The notes below the pieces were generated by a model, which saw nothing but the letters and a program-made list of their open reading frames with translations, made no database searches and was not told the origin of the DNA. Shown here piece after piece: positions 32,645 through 42,126 of a DNA stretch of 64,000 bases. The stretch is from positions 1-64,000 of the forward strand of contig JAWOAU010000024.1 of NCBI GenBank assembly GCA_046498385.1. The letters run 5' to 3'. The stretch's first letter is position 1. Each line of letters opens with the position of its first letter. This stretch comes from Halarchaeoplasma sp046498385. GTDB taxonomy: Archaea; Thermoplasmatota; Thermoplasmata; Halarchaeoplasmatales; Halarchaeoplasmataceae. Position numbers and translations under genes: made by a program.

Positions 32645-32648
32645 CTTT

Positions 32649-34382
32649 TCAAAGGAGAGATAGAACAACGCTGGTAGCCAAGAACTGTATTACAAAGGAC
32701 ATCCCTCCGGCGATGGGTGCCACCCGGTAGACAGTCTCGATAACCGCTGTTAATCTGTGGCTTCCCAGGGGACCCATCAAGGGGAAATTCTTCAATATGC
32801 CTTTATTCACCCCGATCTGAACCGGTTCTATGTCCCGGACGGCTTCCTCTGTTACATTTCTAACCTCTTCCGCTATCAAGGAGTGGTCCATGGATAGGCC
32901 TACCGGGTTGTAATCTTTTACCAGTGTATTAACTTCATGGCTGTCTGTGGTATGTACTTCGGAGATATCTACTAGATCTGATATCTCCTCTTGGATATTT
33001 TCCCTAAGACCGTTTTCCATATTGTTACCGTCTATCAATACGAGTGCGTTCTTCCTGTGGTTTACTTCAAAGACAGCAACCTTGATACCTTCACCTGCGA
33101 TACCTTCGGATTTAACGTAGCCATCCATAGATGCCGTACCCATACCCACTAGTCCCATATTTTTTTCTTTCAACTTATCTATTATATCGTTTGTTCTCTC
33201 GACTATTTTTCTATATCGACGGGATGGGTAGTAAACCTCAATGGCACCTTTTTTAACACAGTTGTGGGCATCCACGAACCCGATGCGAGAATAGCCCTTT
33301 TCCCGGGCATTTAAGGACACTATCTCACCTATGGGCGCGTCTATATCTTCGGTAGGATGGGGAGAAAAAGAAACTGTCAGAAAAACACCTTCGCCCAGTA
33401 CTTGGGCACCTACGAACAATTCCCGATGGGTATTGAAGAAAGACGTACCTACGTTGGTATAGTTCATATTTTCAAAGGATTTTTTAATCTCCTCCACCAG
33501 CTCCAGGCAGTCCTCCTTACGTATTGGGTTTTGAACATGTGTAGAGCAGCCATGGAAAGTGAAAACCATACCGTGTTCCTTCCGCATTTCTTTTGAAAGT
33601 AATTCAGGCAGCATGGAACCAGCTATACCCTTGATCGGTCCGGGATGAAGTTCGGGTATAACAAACAATGCTTTTTCCTTCTCATCCGTTTTAAAGGAAA
33701 ATACGGTGAAGTTAACATCGGATTTGATGGAAGTTCGCCTGAAGATACCTTCAAGCTCCTCTTTACCTTTCTCCTTCCCCGCGTAAAGCCGGTAGGATGT
33801 TCTGATGAGGTCCATTCCTGAAATGTTGAAATCCTTCAGGAAAGGGCGGTTTATCAATGCGATAAATGACATCACCGACGAAAGCCCTACCATTATCAGG
33901 AGAGTAAACAGAACCAAATCAACCATTCTTAAAGGATAGAACATGTGTATGAGCGGTAGGGCTACTATAGATTGAAAGAGAGTATGGAGTAAAGGCTTGA
34001 AGGGATGAGAAATAAAGACCGTCCTGAAAACAAGGTATCGAAGAGAGACCGGTATTGCATATCCCACCAGAATTATAACCGGAACGCTCAATTGTAGAAT
34101 ATCGTATAAAACTATGAAAAATGATGTTATAACCAAAGAGACGAGGGCAAGTAAAAAACTCTGATGTATGCGCATCCGCTCTTCGTACCAGCCCATATAT
34201 GGTATGACGAGGGCTGAAAATATGGTTGGAAAAACGATTATCAAGAATACGTCTATCAACTTATTCGTTTTCCAGGGGTAAAGGGCAAACCAGGTAGCAA
34301 CATAAACCAGCAGTATGGCACCTATAGTCACGCGTACGTTAGGAGATTTAAAAAAGGACAAACGGTACGTCCTTTCAGTCAC
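32649..34382 (-). CDS. DUF2070 family archaeal membrane protein
   Basis: 577 residues. Six or seven transmembrane helices fill the first 190 residues and one more lies at the C-terminus. The soluble part carries the family motifs VIPELHPGPIKGIAGSMLPE, FHGCSTHVQNP, FVDAHNCVKKG and TTDSHEVNTLV, whose conserved His, Asp, Glu and Cys residues suggest a metal site. The family is almost exclusive to archaea and its function is unknown. It lies 29 bases downstream of the GGGP synthase start-proximal operon on the same strand (it is the last gene after the lipid pair). Confidence 0.88.
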   Translation of the reverse strand: MTERTYRLSFFKSPNVRVTIGAILLVYVATWFALYPWKTNKLIDVFLIIVFPTIFSALVIPYMGWYEERMRIHQSFLLALVSLVITSFFIVLYDILQLSVPVIILVGYAIPVSLRYLVFRTVFISHPFKPLLHTLFQSIVALPLIHMFYPLRMVDLVLFTLLIMVGLSSVMSFIALINRPFLKDFNISGMDLIRTSYRLYAGKEKGKEELEGIFRRTSIKSDVNFTVFSFKTDEKEKALFVIPELHPGPIKGIAGSMLPELLSKEMRKEHGMVFTFHGCSTHVQNPIRKEDCLELVEEIKKSFENMNYTNVGTSFFNTHRELFVGAQVLGEGVFLTVSFSPHPTEDIDAPIGEIVSLNAREKGYSRIGFVDAHNCVKKGAIEVYYPSRRYRKIVERTNDIIDKLKEKNMGLVGMGTASMDGYVKSEGIAGEGIKVAVFEVNHRKNALVLIDGNNMENGLRENIQEEISDLVDISEVHTTDSHEVNTLVKDYNPVGLSMDHSLIAEEVRNVTEEAVRDIEPVQIGVNKGILKNFPLMGPLGSHRLTAVIETVYRVAPIAGGMSFVIQFLATSVVLSLL

Positions 34383-34411
34383 GAGGACTTCGTCGTCCTC
34401 AATACCGCTGC

Positions 34412-35152
34412 TTATATTTCTTTTATCGTTGATATCAAACCCTCTAAAGTTTGTTTTATGTCTTTGTTTTCTTCGATCACAGTACCGGTGACTATGATAT
34501 CCGCCCCTGCACGCCCTACCTCCAAGGCTTGTTCCTTCGTGCGTATCCCGCCGCCTATGAAGAGGGGTATGTCTATGGCGGATTTCACCTCCCTGACCAT
34601 CTCCGAAGGTACCGGGGAGGGTGCGCCGGAACCGGCTTCGAGATAAAAGAAATGCATACCAAGATATTGAGCGGCCAGCCCATAGGATATAGCCAACCCA
34701 GGGCGGTCCCGGGGTATGAGTTCACAATCGCCTACCCTACCCACGGTCATTCCCGGTTCAACGACCACGTAGGCTAGAGATATGGGTTCAAGGTCTATTC
34801 CTCGTATGATGGGGGCGCCTTTTACCTGTTCTCCGGTGATCTTTTGCCTGTCCCGTGAGTTCAATATACTCATAAAATATATGGCATCGGCACGTGGTGT
34901 TATGGTCTCCGCATTGGTGGGGAAAATTATCACGGGCAAAGAGACCTGTTCTTTTATCAACTCTACCGTCTTGTCCACCTCTTCGATCTCTACACCAGTA
35001 GACCCGCCGATCATGATCGCATCGCTTCCCACCTCTTCCAGGATGAGGGCTATCTCAAGAGCTACTTCGGGGTTCTGCTCCTCGGGATCGATGAGGCCCA
35101 TGTGAATTTTTTCCGATTCCAATCGTTTCATTATGTAATCTTCTACGTTCAT
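34412..35152 (-). CDS. Geranylgeranylglyceryl phosphate synthase
   Basis: 246 residues, TIM-barrel prenyltransferase. Visible are HMGLIDPEEQNPE, AIMIGGSTGVE, LPVIIFPTNAETIT, FYLEAGSGAPSPVP and LFIGGGIRTKEQA with IVTGTVIEE, the phosphate-binding loops of the GGGP synthase family. Joins geranylgeranyl diphosphate to glycerol-1-phosphate, the first committed step to archaeal lipids. It overlaps the next-step enzyme by four bases. Confidence 0.94.
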   Translation of the reverse strand: MNVEDYIMKRLESEKIHMGLIDPEEQNPEVALEIALILEEVGSDAIMIGGSTGVEIEEVDKTVELIKEQVSLPVIIFPTNAETITPRADAIYFMSILNSRDRQKITGEQVKGAPIIRGIDLEPISLAYVVVEPGMTVGRVGDCELIPRDRPGLAISYGLAAQYLGMHFFYLEAGSGAPSPVPSEMVREVKSAIDIPLFIGGGIRTKEQALEVGRAGADIIVTGTVIEENKDIKQTLEGLISTIKEI

Positions 35153-35970
35153 ACTATTCCTCCGATAAAGAATGCAACCAGGGCTGCACTCATTGCGACT
35201 TTTATCAAACGCTGTGCACGTCTTGGTTCTTTGAGATGGAATATGGAGTATATAAAAATTATATCTGCCCCTATGACTATCAACAAATAAGAAAGGGGGA
35301 GCATGGAAAATAGGTAGGGTAGGGGAGACAGCATTACCGCGGAGATAACAAAGCCAGCCACCAAGTGTCGTGACCTTGTCTTTCCGATCCTCATGGGTAG
35401 TGTCTTTCGGTCGAAATCACCCCGCATATCCTGGATGTCCTTGGTCACTTCTCTCCCCAGGGTCGATAAGCCTGCAAGGAGGCCGATTATGGACGGAAGT
35501 AATATATTGCCGTATACTGCTCCTGCGAAAACGAACAAAAGACCTGTTAGAGCGGATATGATCATATTCCCGCTCAGACCTAATTTTTTAAGCATCAACT
35601 CGTAGGATATAATCATGGCTATAGCCATGACTACTATCAGCTTAGGTAATATGTCTGGTAATAATAGGGACGAGGAAAAGGACAGTACAAACATGATCCC
35701 GGATAAGGCAAGAGCACTTTTGGGAGATATCTTTCCGGAGGATATGGGCCGATCCGGATGATTTATACGGTCCACCTTTCTATCGATATAATCATTGAGG
35801 ACATTACCTCCCGCTGTAAAGGTAAATACAACGATCATACCGATAGCGGTTACGGTCCAGGAAGGCCAACCTCCCCTTTCCATTCCGTACAGCGTGATCA
35901 ATATTATGGGAACGCTGACAGATGCTAGAAAGCAGTTCAACGGCCTCAATAATTTAACGATATATTTCAT
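35149..35970 (-). CDS. Digeranylgeranylglyceryl phosphate synthase (UbiA family)
   Basis: 273 residues with eight or nine transmembrane helices. The two Asp-rich motifs of UbiA enzymes are NVLNDYIDRKVDRINHPDRP (about 56-75) and REVTKDIQDMRGDFDRKTLP (about 173-192). Adds the second geranylgeranyl chain to GGGP in the membrane. Directly upstream of and overlapping the GGGP synthase gene, so two consecutive lipid enzymes are co-expressed. Confidence 0.92.
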   Translation of the reverse strand: MKYIVKLLRPLNCFLASVSVPIILITLYGMERGGWPSWTVTAIGMIVVFTFTAGGNVLNDYIDRKVDRINHPDRPISSGKISPKSALALSGIMFVLSFSSSLLLPDILPKLIVVMAIAMIISYELMLKKLGLSGNMIISALTGLLFVFAGAVYGNILLPSIIGLLAGLSTLGREVTKDIQDMRGDFDRKTLPMRIGKTRSRHLVAGFVISAVMLSPLPYLFSMLPLSYLLIVIGADIIFIYSIFHLKEPRRAQRLIKVAMSAALVAFFIGGIV

Positions 35971-36020
35971 AGACCTCCATCAAAAAACCCTTCGCTTTAA
36001 AAATCTTTGGTAAGATAGGT

Positions 36021-38846
36021 TCAGTCCGCCCTCCAGTGGTTCCATACAAGCTCACCGAGCTCTTTTTCGTCCAACGGTTCTATCTCTTCCAAACTGTTAG
36101 TCCAGCTATAAAATAAGTAAGAGCAGACCTCTTTGTTCGGATACACCTCTTTCACCACGTTGTGATATATGCTCACCTGCTTGATGTATTCCTGCTTGGC
36201 TTTTTTGTTCCTGTCCGTCTTGTAATCCACGATCCAAACCGAGTCCTTACGTATATTAAGTAGGTCGATGATACCCTGGAATAGGAGTTTTCTGCCATTT
36301 ATCTCCAGGGGCAGTAAGCACGGTTCTTCCGAGACAAGTTTTCCATCCAGCGAATCAAGGAACGATTTTATATTCTCTTCATCGACGTTCTCGGGAGTTT
36401 CGTGATATCCCCTTGCATATAGGTCTGCAAAGGCGTGTACCTTTGTCCCATATTCCTTCCCCAGACCGATCTCGTCACCCTGGAATATAGAGTCATCTAT
36501 CAACGAGTGACCGGAATACTTCACCGGTGCATGTGTTTCAGGGATGTCGACTGATAGCTCGGTGCGTGCTTCAACCTTTTGAGTCGAGAAACTTATTTTG
36601 GATCCCAACATCTTTGGTTTTATCTCCAGGTTGGTAAAGAATTCACTCTTCTTGTCCTTTTCAGCGGTTAGATAAAGGTAATTTTTCGCCCTTGTCATGG
36701 CCACATACAACAGTCTTCTTTCTTCGTCATAGTCTCCGGAGAGGCATCTGGAGAGCAAGTACTTTTTCCAGTTATCGTAGTTATACGGATATCCCTTAGA
36801 TGAGTATATCTTGTTCTGCCTTAGACCGATGGGTTCCGTAAACTCAATAGCCCCGGCGTAACCTCCTTTTCGGGAGCCCATGTCAGCCAGAATTACTACG
36901 GGATACTCCAAGCCCTTCGCGCTGTGTATGGTCTGTATGTTAAACACGTCGCTCTCGGCGGTGCTATCCACGTCGTAGTTCTGCTGTGATTCTATGTTAT
37001 CGACTATGAAATTTATGATATCCTCCCGGTTGAAGTAGGTGTTATCATAGGTGTGCTGGACTACCTCCACTATCTTGTCGGATAAGGCGTTGTTTATAGA
37101 GTATTTATCGAAAACGGTTTTGGCAAGAGACCCGACACTCTTTTTTTTGTTTAGCTCGTTTCTGAACGCGTACATGTCGTCGGGGTACCGCTCTCTTTGG
37201 AATATATTTTGAATCTCATCCATGCTGTAACCGCCTTGGTCTAGTACAACGGCCCAACCTCTTTTGGAGCGGCGGTTCTGCAGGATCCGCATCCAAGCTA
37301 GAAGCAGTAGTGATTCCCGGGTCCGGAACAGTTCTATCCCACCTTCGTAGGCCACCGGAACGCCGTACCTCTTTGCCTCCTTCAAAAGGTCAAGACCGAA
37401 CTTTCTAGTCCTGGTCAATACCACTATATCGTCGTACCGTATCCTGCGGCGGTCGGCTAAAAGATGATCATCGTTATCGACTACCTCGGTTATCTTGGTC
37501 AGTATCACCTTCTTCTCATCCTCCCCTGCGTAAGCCCCTATCTCACCCGGGCCGTCGTTGTTTACCGACTTTAGTTTTGTTATCCTAGACTTTATTTCCT
37601 CTTTGTCCAACTTTTCTTTTTTTGTCGCCTCTGCCAGCAGAGCCTGTTCGGAAAAATCTATTATCTCCTGGGTAGACCTGTAATTCTTTTTCAACTTGAT
37701 CTCGTTTTTAATATCTATTGGGTAATCGACTCTTGTAAAATCGCTGTTCAACTCTTTTTTGAACTGTTCCAGCCTTTTTTTGAACGCGACTATATTCTCA
37801 ACTGATGCGTATTGAAAGGAAAAAATACTCTGCTTCCAGTCACCTACCACACATATGTTTCCGGTGCGGGACAGCAATAAAGCCATCTTGAACTGTATTT
37901 CGTTGGTGTCCTGGAACTCGTCTATCATCATGTAATCAAAGGACACCTTTTCCCTAAGGGCGTGGTCCTGGCAGAGGAGAGCAAAGGCAAGCATCATCAT
38001 GAAACTGAAATTCATATAGTTTCGGCCCAGGGCATACTTTATGTACTCGAAGTAAAGATCGTGTATGAAATTTTTCAGATCGGTCCTGTCCTCTTCAAAG
38101 CACACCTTGGCATATTTTTCCGGTACCTGGATACCGTCTCCTTTTATCTCTTCCAAGGACGGTGCATCAGGTAGAAAGCACTTATCTTTGTAGTTAGATA
38201 ACCTAGATAACAACCTAGATTGATTGGGACTTCTAGCACCCTGCCTAGGTCGGTTTGCCTCGTAAAAGATATGTTGGAAGTCCGGGTGATCGCCGTCCAA
38301 GTAGCGCTCCGAGTTCCTGAACCATCCTTCCTTGGTGGGAAAGATGCCCTTAGCTCCCAAAGACCGGATCAGGTTGAGCAGGTTAGCTTTGTCTTGCGTG
38401 ATCCTGTAATGATCCTCGTATTCGGGATGCCTACCCATAAAATCACCCAGGAACGTGTTAAATTCCCGCCTCTCCAGCACTTCGTTTTCTATGATCCTCG
38501 TGGATTGGGTTATCCTGTCGTTTATACCTATCAGTCTCGGTGCGTCGTGGCCGTATAGTTTGAGCAGTCGACTGCAAAAGCTGTGGAAGGTACTTATAGG
38601 GGCATCCCTCAATTCCGCCTTATCATGGTCTGATAGGTTGATTATTCTTTCCTTTATGTTCTCGGCAGCGTTGTTGGTGAAGGTTATCAGGATTATATCC
38701 TGGGGTTTCACTCCCCACTGTTCTAACAATGATGCGTAGCGTAGTGAAATTGTGAAGGTCTTACCCGTCCCGGGACCTGCATCGGCCATATAGATGCCTT
38801 CCGTGCAGTTGATCAGTTTTTTTTGTTCAGGATTTGGTTCATTCAC
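36021..38846 (-). CDS. UvrD/AddA-like helicase-nuclease
   Basis: 941 residues. SF1 helicase motifs: Walker A ADAGPGTGKTFTI (about 22-34), ITFTNNAAENIKERI, MMIDEFQDTNEIQF, VGDWKQSIFSFQYA, LKKNYRST, TIHSAKGLEYPVVIL and YVAMTRAKNYLYL. A C-terminal RecB-type nuclease follows with FQGIIDLLNI and VWIVDYKTDRNKKAKQEY, the GxxD...DYKT core. This is the domain order of AddA. It overlaps the AddB-like gene by eight bases, so the two probably form one complex that processes double-strand breaks. Confidence 0.88.
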   Translation of the reverse strand: MNEPNPEQKKLINCTEGIYMADAGPGTGKTFTISLRYASLLEQWGVKPQDIILITFTNNAAENIKERIINLSDHDKAELRDAPISTFHSFCSRLLKLYGHDAPRLIGINDRITQSTRIIENEVLERREFNTFLGDFMGRHPEYEDHYRITQDKANLLNLIRSLGAKGIFPTKEGWFRNSERYLDGDHPDFQHIFYEANRPRQGARSPNQSRLLSRLSNYKDKCFLPDAPSLEEIKGDGIQVPEKYAKVCFEEDRTDLKNFIHDLYFEYIKYALGRNYMNFSFMMMLAFALLCQDHALREKVSFDYMMIDEFQDTNEIQFKMALLLSRTGNICVVGDWKQSIFSFQYASVENIVAFKKRLEQFKKELNSDFTRVDYPIDIKNEIKLKKNYRSTQEIIDFSEQALLAEATKKEKLDKEEIKSRITKLKSVNNDGPGEIGAYAGEDEKKVILTKITEVVDNDDHLLADRRRIRYDDIVVLTRTRKFGLDLLKEAKRYGVPVAYEGGIELFRTRESLLLLAWMRILQNRRSKRGWAVVLDQGGYSMDEIQNIFQRERYPDDMYAFRNELNKKKSVGSLAKTVFDKYSINNALSDKIVEVVQHTYDNTYFNREDIINFIVDNIESQQNYDVDSTAESDVFNIQTIHSAKGLEYPVVILADMGSRKGGYAGAIEFTEPIGLRQNKIYSSKGYPYNYDNWKKYLLSRCLSGDYDEERRLLYVAMTRAKNYLYLTAEKDKKSEFFTNLEIKPKMLGSKISFSTQKVEARTELSVDIPETHAPVKYSGHSLIDDSIFQGDEIGLGKEYGTKVHAFADLYARGYHETPENVDEENIKSFLDSLDGKLVSEEPCLLPLEINGRKLLFQGIIDLLNIRKDSVWIVDYKTDRNKKAKQEYIKQVSIYHNVVKEVYPNKEVCSYLFYSWTNSLEEIEPLDEKELGELVWNHWRAD

Positions 38847-41409
38847 GCAGTATCACCAGGTCCTTGTTATCTATTTCATCAGGGTCCGCGTCTTTGACGG
38901 GGAAACTGGAGGTTTTGCATCTGTTGTACTCGGTTATTTTATTTCTTAAAAACTCCTGGAACAGGTCTATGTCTTCCTTGAAGTAATGGCTTTCTCTGAA
39001 ATTTACCAGTTCTTTAACGATGCTTTTACATCCCTTTTCAACGTACTTGTAATCACCTATATGTTCTTTACAAAGAGCTGTAAATTCGAGGGTGACGGGG
39101 TGGTTCAATAACTCTTTCTTGTTCAGTGCGGGAAAGGGAAGTCCTCGGAAAAACGAGCGGTAGGCATCATATCCCAGCTTTTTCAGAATTTTTTTTCTAT
39201 CTTTGGAGGACTTCAGCCACCGAAACACCTCTTCTTTGTGTATCATTTGATGAAAATTTTTTGGGTAATAAATTATGTCCAGCATGTTTTCAGAGATATC
39301 GTTATCCCCGGACACGACGCTTCTCTCGTTTTCTAGCAGGTGATAGAACGTGAATTTAACGGGGGTGTCGGGATAGTAGTGCCGGTGGTGAGCGATGTAC
39401 ATCTTTGCCTGAAAGTTCGGCTTTTGGTCCATGTTCTCAATATCGGACAGCGTCATTATTTTTTTCAAGGATCTCTTTTTACCGGACTTGTGGTCCACTA
39501 TATGGCCCCGGTCTATTATGAAATCCACCACCCCTTTAGCACCTATATCATGATTGGAAAAGAAAGCCTCAGTATACTTGGTGGTGATCGGCCGCTCGAA
39601 GATATCGGAAAATATGTTGTCGAAGTATTTTTTCTGGTAACCCTCGGGACCGGTGATCCGAGGTTTGATGTCCTTGAGATAAGATATCAGGTTTTGGAAC
39701 CCTATTTTGAACCTGGTTTTTATCCCTGGTACCTCATGTTCTTCCAGGAAAGGAGACATCTCGCGCATGGCATATTCAAGTATCTCTTCCAGATACTCCT
39801 CAAACTCGGGGTGATCGACGTAAAACTCCGCAAAATCGTGAAACAGTTTTCCCCTCTTAAAGTATCTTTTATCAGGGGTATCAACGAGTTTTGAAAAGAA
39901 GTGGTCCTTGGGACAGTATGCAAAGGTGTTCAGGGTGGACTGACTCATGGTGGTGATGAATTCGGGCTCCGCTTCCGTTTCCTCCTTGGAAAAGGGTCTG
40001 CCGTGAGATGTTATTTCTTTTTTTCTTAATTTGTGTTTTAGATCCCTGAAGGATTCTATTTGGTCGGTGGTAAATTCGTTAAAGTAAAAGGAAGGTATCA
40101 CCGTCTTATTCATCTTCCTATCCTGGACCATGAAGTACTGCCTTTCTCCATTCTGCAGCAGCAGTTTGAAATCCTCCGCCTTTTTTTTGTCGAACACCTT
40201 CTCGTCTATCCAGGGAGTGACCGGTGGTCCCGGTGTCCAGGATGAATCCATTCCCAGATAAAATATCACAGGTCGGTCTATAAAGGTTGACGATTCCGGC
40301 GATGCGATGAGTACGCCTCGCTCCGCCTTTTTTGAGGATATATCGAAGGTTTCCAGGTAATATGTTAAGGAGTTTAAACGTTCCATGGTGATGGTTTTGT
40401 TCAGCAGCTTCAATTCTTTTAACTCACTCCTCAGGTCGAGCAGTTTGTTTTTAAATAATTTATTGTCCAGTAGCTCTTGAAAGGTCATCTCCGGTATGTT
40501 GTCCATAAGAGATCTTAGACCGTTCAAACTATCGCAGGGAAAAACACGAAGAAAGTATTCCTCTTTCTCGGGCTCTGGATCATCCGATAAAAAAGGCCGG
40601 ACATCCTTGACTTTTATACCGCTCTTGAAAAAGGAATAGCGTATAAGGTTCAGGAAAACCCTCAGATCCCGGCCTTCGGTTATGTCTCTAGGCACCATAT
40701 ACGGAATATTTTTTGAATCGAGCTCAGCGGTGATGAGGTACATGTAATCCGACTTCTTTTTCATGACCACCGCAGCATCCCAGGGATCCAATTTTTTAAG
40801 TGCCTCAAGTACGGTATGAACTATCTCGGTTGTGGAGTTGAACAGGTTGAAAGAGGGGAGTTCAACGGTATCTTCGGTGAAGGGTATTATGCTATCATAT
40901 CTCTCCGGCAGAACTTTTCGGTCCAAAGGTGTGAACTGATGTGGTGCCACCACCGCCACCCTCTTGTCTTCAACGGTATAACCCTCAACAGCGGTATAGG
41001 GGTTCAATGTGTTCTTCAAGAGAGTTATCAACTTCCTCGTGGTTTCATCACCGAACCTGTCGTACTGAAGTATCTTATCAGGGCTGCCTGTTTCTCTCCA
41101 GCAGTTAAGTACGTTCTCCAAAAGATAGGCCGCCTCCTTCCAGTCCAGCTCGGTTTCATGGATGATGTGGAGAAAAATATCATGCTTGTCTTCCATGGAA
41201 CCGCCGTCGGTACGTATCTTATCAAGGGCCAGTCTCCTTGGAGTGGTGGCAAAGTGACCCAAGATGGGTTTATCCGTTCGGGTATTGAGTGCGTCGGCAA
41301 GGGGTGCATCTACCGTCAAAACCAGGTCGTAGTCCTTGACATCTTCATATATCCGATCTATGGAACTAGCTTTATCCGTAGTCAGTGTAATGGGTCCGTT
41401 CATGAGCAT
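38839..41409 (-). CDS. AddB-like protein with C-terminal PD-(D/E)XK nuclease
   Basis: 856 residues. The N-terminal two thirds resemble an inactivated UvrD fold with no Walker A (as in AddB), and the C-terminus has STLNTFAYCPKDHFFSKLV, GKLFHDFAEFYVD and the nuclease core GAKGVVDFIIDRGHIVDHKSGKK. The Cys in FAYCP and Cys residues near the C-terminus recall the AddB iron-sulfur clamp, but the canonical spacing is not present. ATG 41409 lies at leaderless distance from a TATA at 41436-41445; ATG 41403 is an alternative. Partner of the helicase-nuclease downstream. Confidence 0.8.
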   Translation of the reverse strand: MLMNGPITLTTDKASSIDRIYEDVKDYDLVLTVDAPLADALNTRTDKPILGHFATTPRRLALDKIRTDGGSMEDKHDIFLHIIHETELDWKEAAYLLENVLNCWRETGSPDKILQYDRFGDETTRKLITLLKNTLNPYTAVEGYTVEDKRVAVVAPHQFTPLDRKVLPERYDSIIPFTEDTVELPSFNLFNSTTEIVHTVLEALKKLDPWDAAVVMKKKSDYMYLITAELDSKNIPYMVPRDITEGRDLRVFLNLIRYSFFKSGIKVKDVRPFLSDDPEPEKEEYFLRVFPCDSLNGLRSLMDNIPEMTFQELLDNKLFKNKLLDLRSELKELKLLNKTITMERLNSLTYYLETFDISSKKAERGVLIASPESSTFIDRPVIFYLGMDSSWTPGPPVTPWIDEKVFDKKKAEDFKLLLQNGERQYFMVQDRKMNKTVIPSFYFNEFTTDQIESFRDLKHKLRKKEITSHGRPFSKEETEAEPEFITTMSQSTLNTFAYCPKDHFFSKLVDTPDKRYFKRGKLFHDFAEFYVDHPEFEEYLEEILEYAMREMSPFLEEHEVPGIKTRFKIGFQNLISYLKDIKPRITGPEGYQKKYFDNIFSDIFERPITTKYTEAFFSNHDIGAKGVVDFIIDRGHIVDHKSGKKRSLKKIMTLSDIENMDQKPNFQAKMYIAHHRHYYPDTPVKFTFYHLLENERSVVSGDNDISENMLDIIYYPKNFHQMIHKEEVFRWLKSSKDRKKILKKLGYDAYRSFFRGLPFPALNKKELLNHPVTLEFTALCKEHIGDYKYVEKGCKSIVKELVNFRESHYFKEDIDLFQEFLRNKITEYNRCKTSSFPVKDADPDEIDNKDLVILRE

Positions 41410-41435
41410 CAATTATCCGCAGGAGGCGATCGAAA

Positions 41436-41445
41436 GGTATAAAGG
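41436..41445. promoter_or_regulatory. TATA element between addB-like and methyltransferase genes
   Basis: GGTATAAAGG; on the minus strand CCTTTATACC is 25-30 bases from ATG 41409. The same element could serve the plus-strand methyltransferase with a leader of about 20 bases. Confidence 0.45.
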
Positions 41446-41487
41446 TTTTCACATGGGGCTCCGCATCTCCGTAAGATTACATATCCA

Positions 41488-42108
41488 ATGAAGTTACTTA
41501 AATCAACAGGGGCCCTTATGAGAGAGAATAGATGGCTGGCGGTGTTCTACGATCACATGATGAACTTCTTTGATCGTCTCGGGATGAGGAGATGGAGGAA
41601 GAGATTGTGGAGCGGTGTGAGGGGAAAGCTGGTACTGGACGCTGGGTCCGGGCCTGGTTCTAATCAGCCCTTTTATCCTTTGAAGGGCAGGGCTGTGGTT
41701 CTGGATGCCGATAAACATATGCTCGATAGAGGGCGTATTCGAGATAAAGGGGGAGAAACGACCATGATCTTGGGTGACGTGGAGAACCTGCCCTTTAAAG
41801 ATGAAGTATTCGACACGATAGTTTCTTCTTTTCTATTCTGTTCGTTAGACAACCCAGAACAGGGTATGAAGGAATTCCACAGAGTGTTGAAGCCCGGAGG
41901 GCAACTTTTACTGTTGGAACACGGCCGCTCCAGGGGCGCTCTTGGCAGATTCATGTACTATGTTTCAATACCTCTGTACCGATTGTTCGGAGACAATATC
42001 ACCCGAGACGTTCTGCAGAAGGGAACCAAAGCAGGTTTCGAAAAGGTATCGTCCTCCCGGCTACTCTTGGACGTGGTAAAATTGATACGGATGGTAAAAC
42101 CGGCATGA
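41488..42108 (+). CDS. Class I SAM-dependent methyltransferase
   Basis: 206 residues, Methyltransf_11 type. SAM motif I is LVLDAGSGPGSNQPF (about 48-62), motif II VVLDADKHML, then MILGDVENLPFKDEVFDTIVSSFLFCSL and the post-motif LKPGGQLLLLEHGRS. The nearest named relatives are UbiE/MenG or phospholipid methyltransferases, but the acceptor cannot be inferred. Divergent from addB-like; it ends 19 bases from the convergent giant surface gene. Confidence 0.85.
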   Translation: MKLLKSTGALMRENRWLAVFYDHMMNFFDRLGMRRWRKRLWSGVRGKLVLDAGSGPGSNQPFYPLKGRAVVLDADKHMLDRGRIRDKGGETTMILGDVENLPFKDEVFDTIVSSFLFCSLDNPEQGMKEFHRVLKPGGQLLLLEHGRSRGALGRFMYYVSIPLYRLFGDNITRDVLQKGTKAGFEKVSSSRLLLDVVKLIRMVKPA

Positions 42109-42126
42109 AGTTTGGTGAAATTTTTA

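Noticed and set aside
32245..32652. Minus-strand open frame over tRNA-Gln and the acidic protein
   Set aside because: It runs through a tRNA gene and its duplicated end and has no recognisable protein features.
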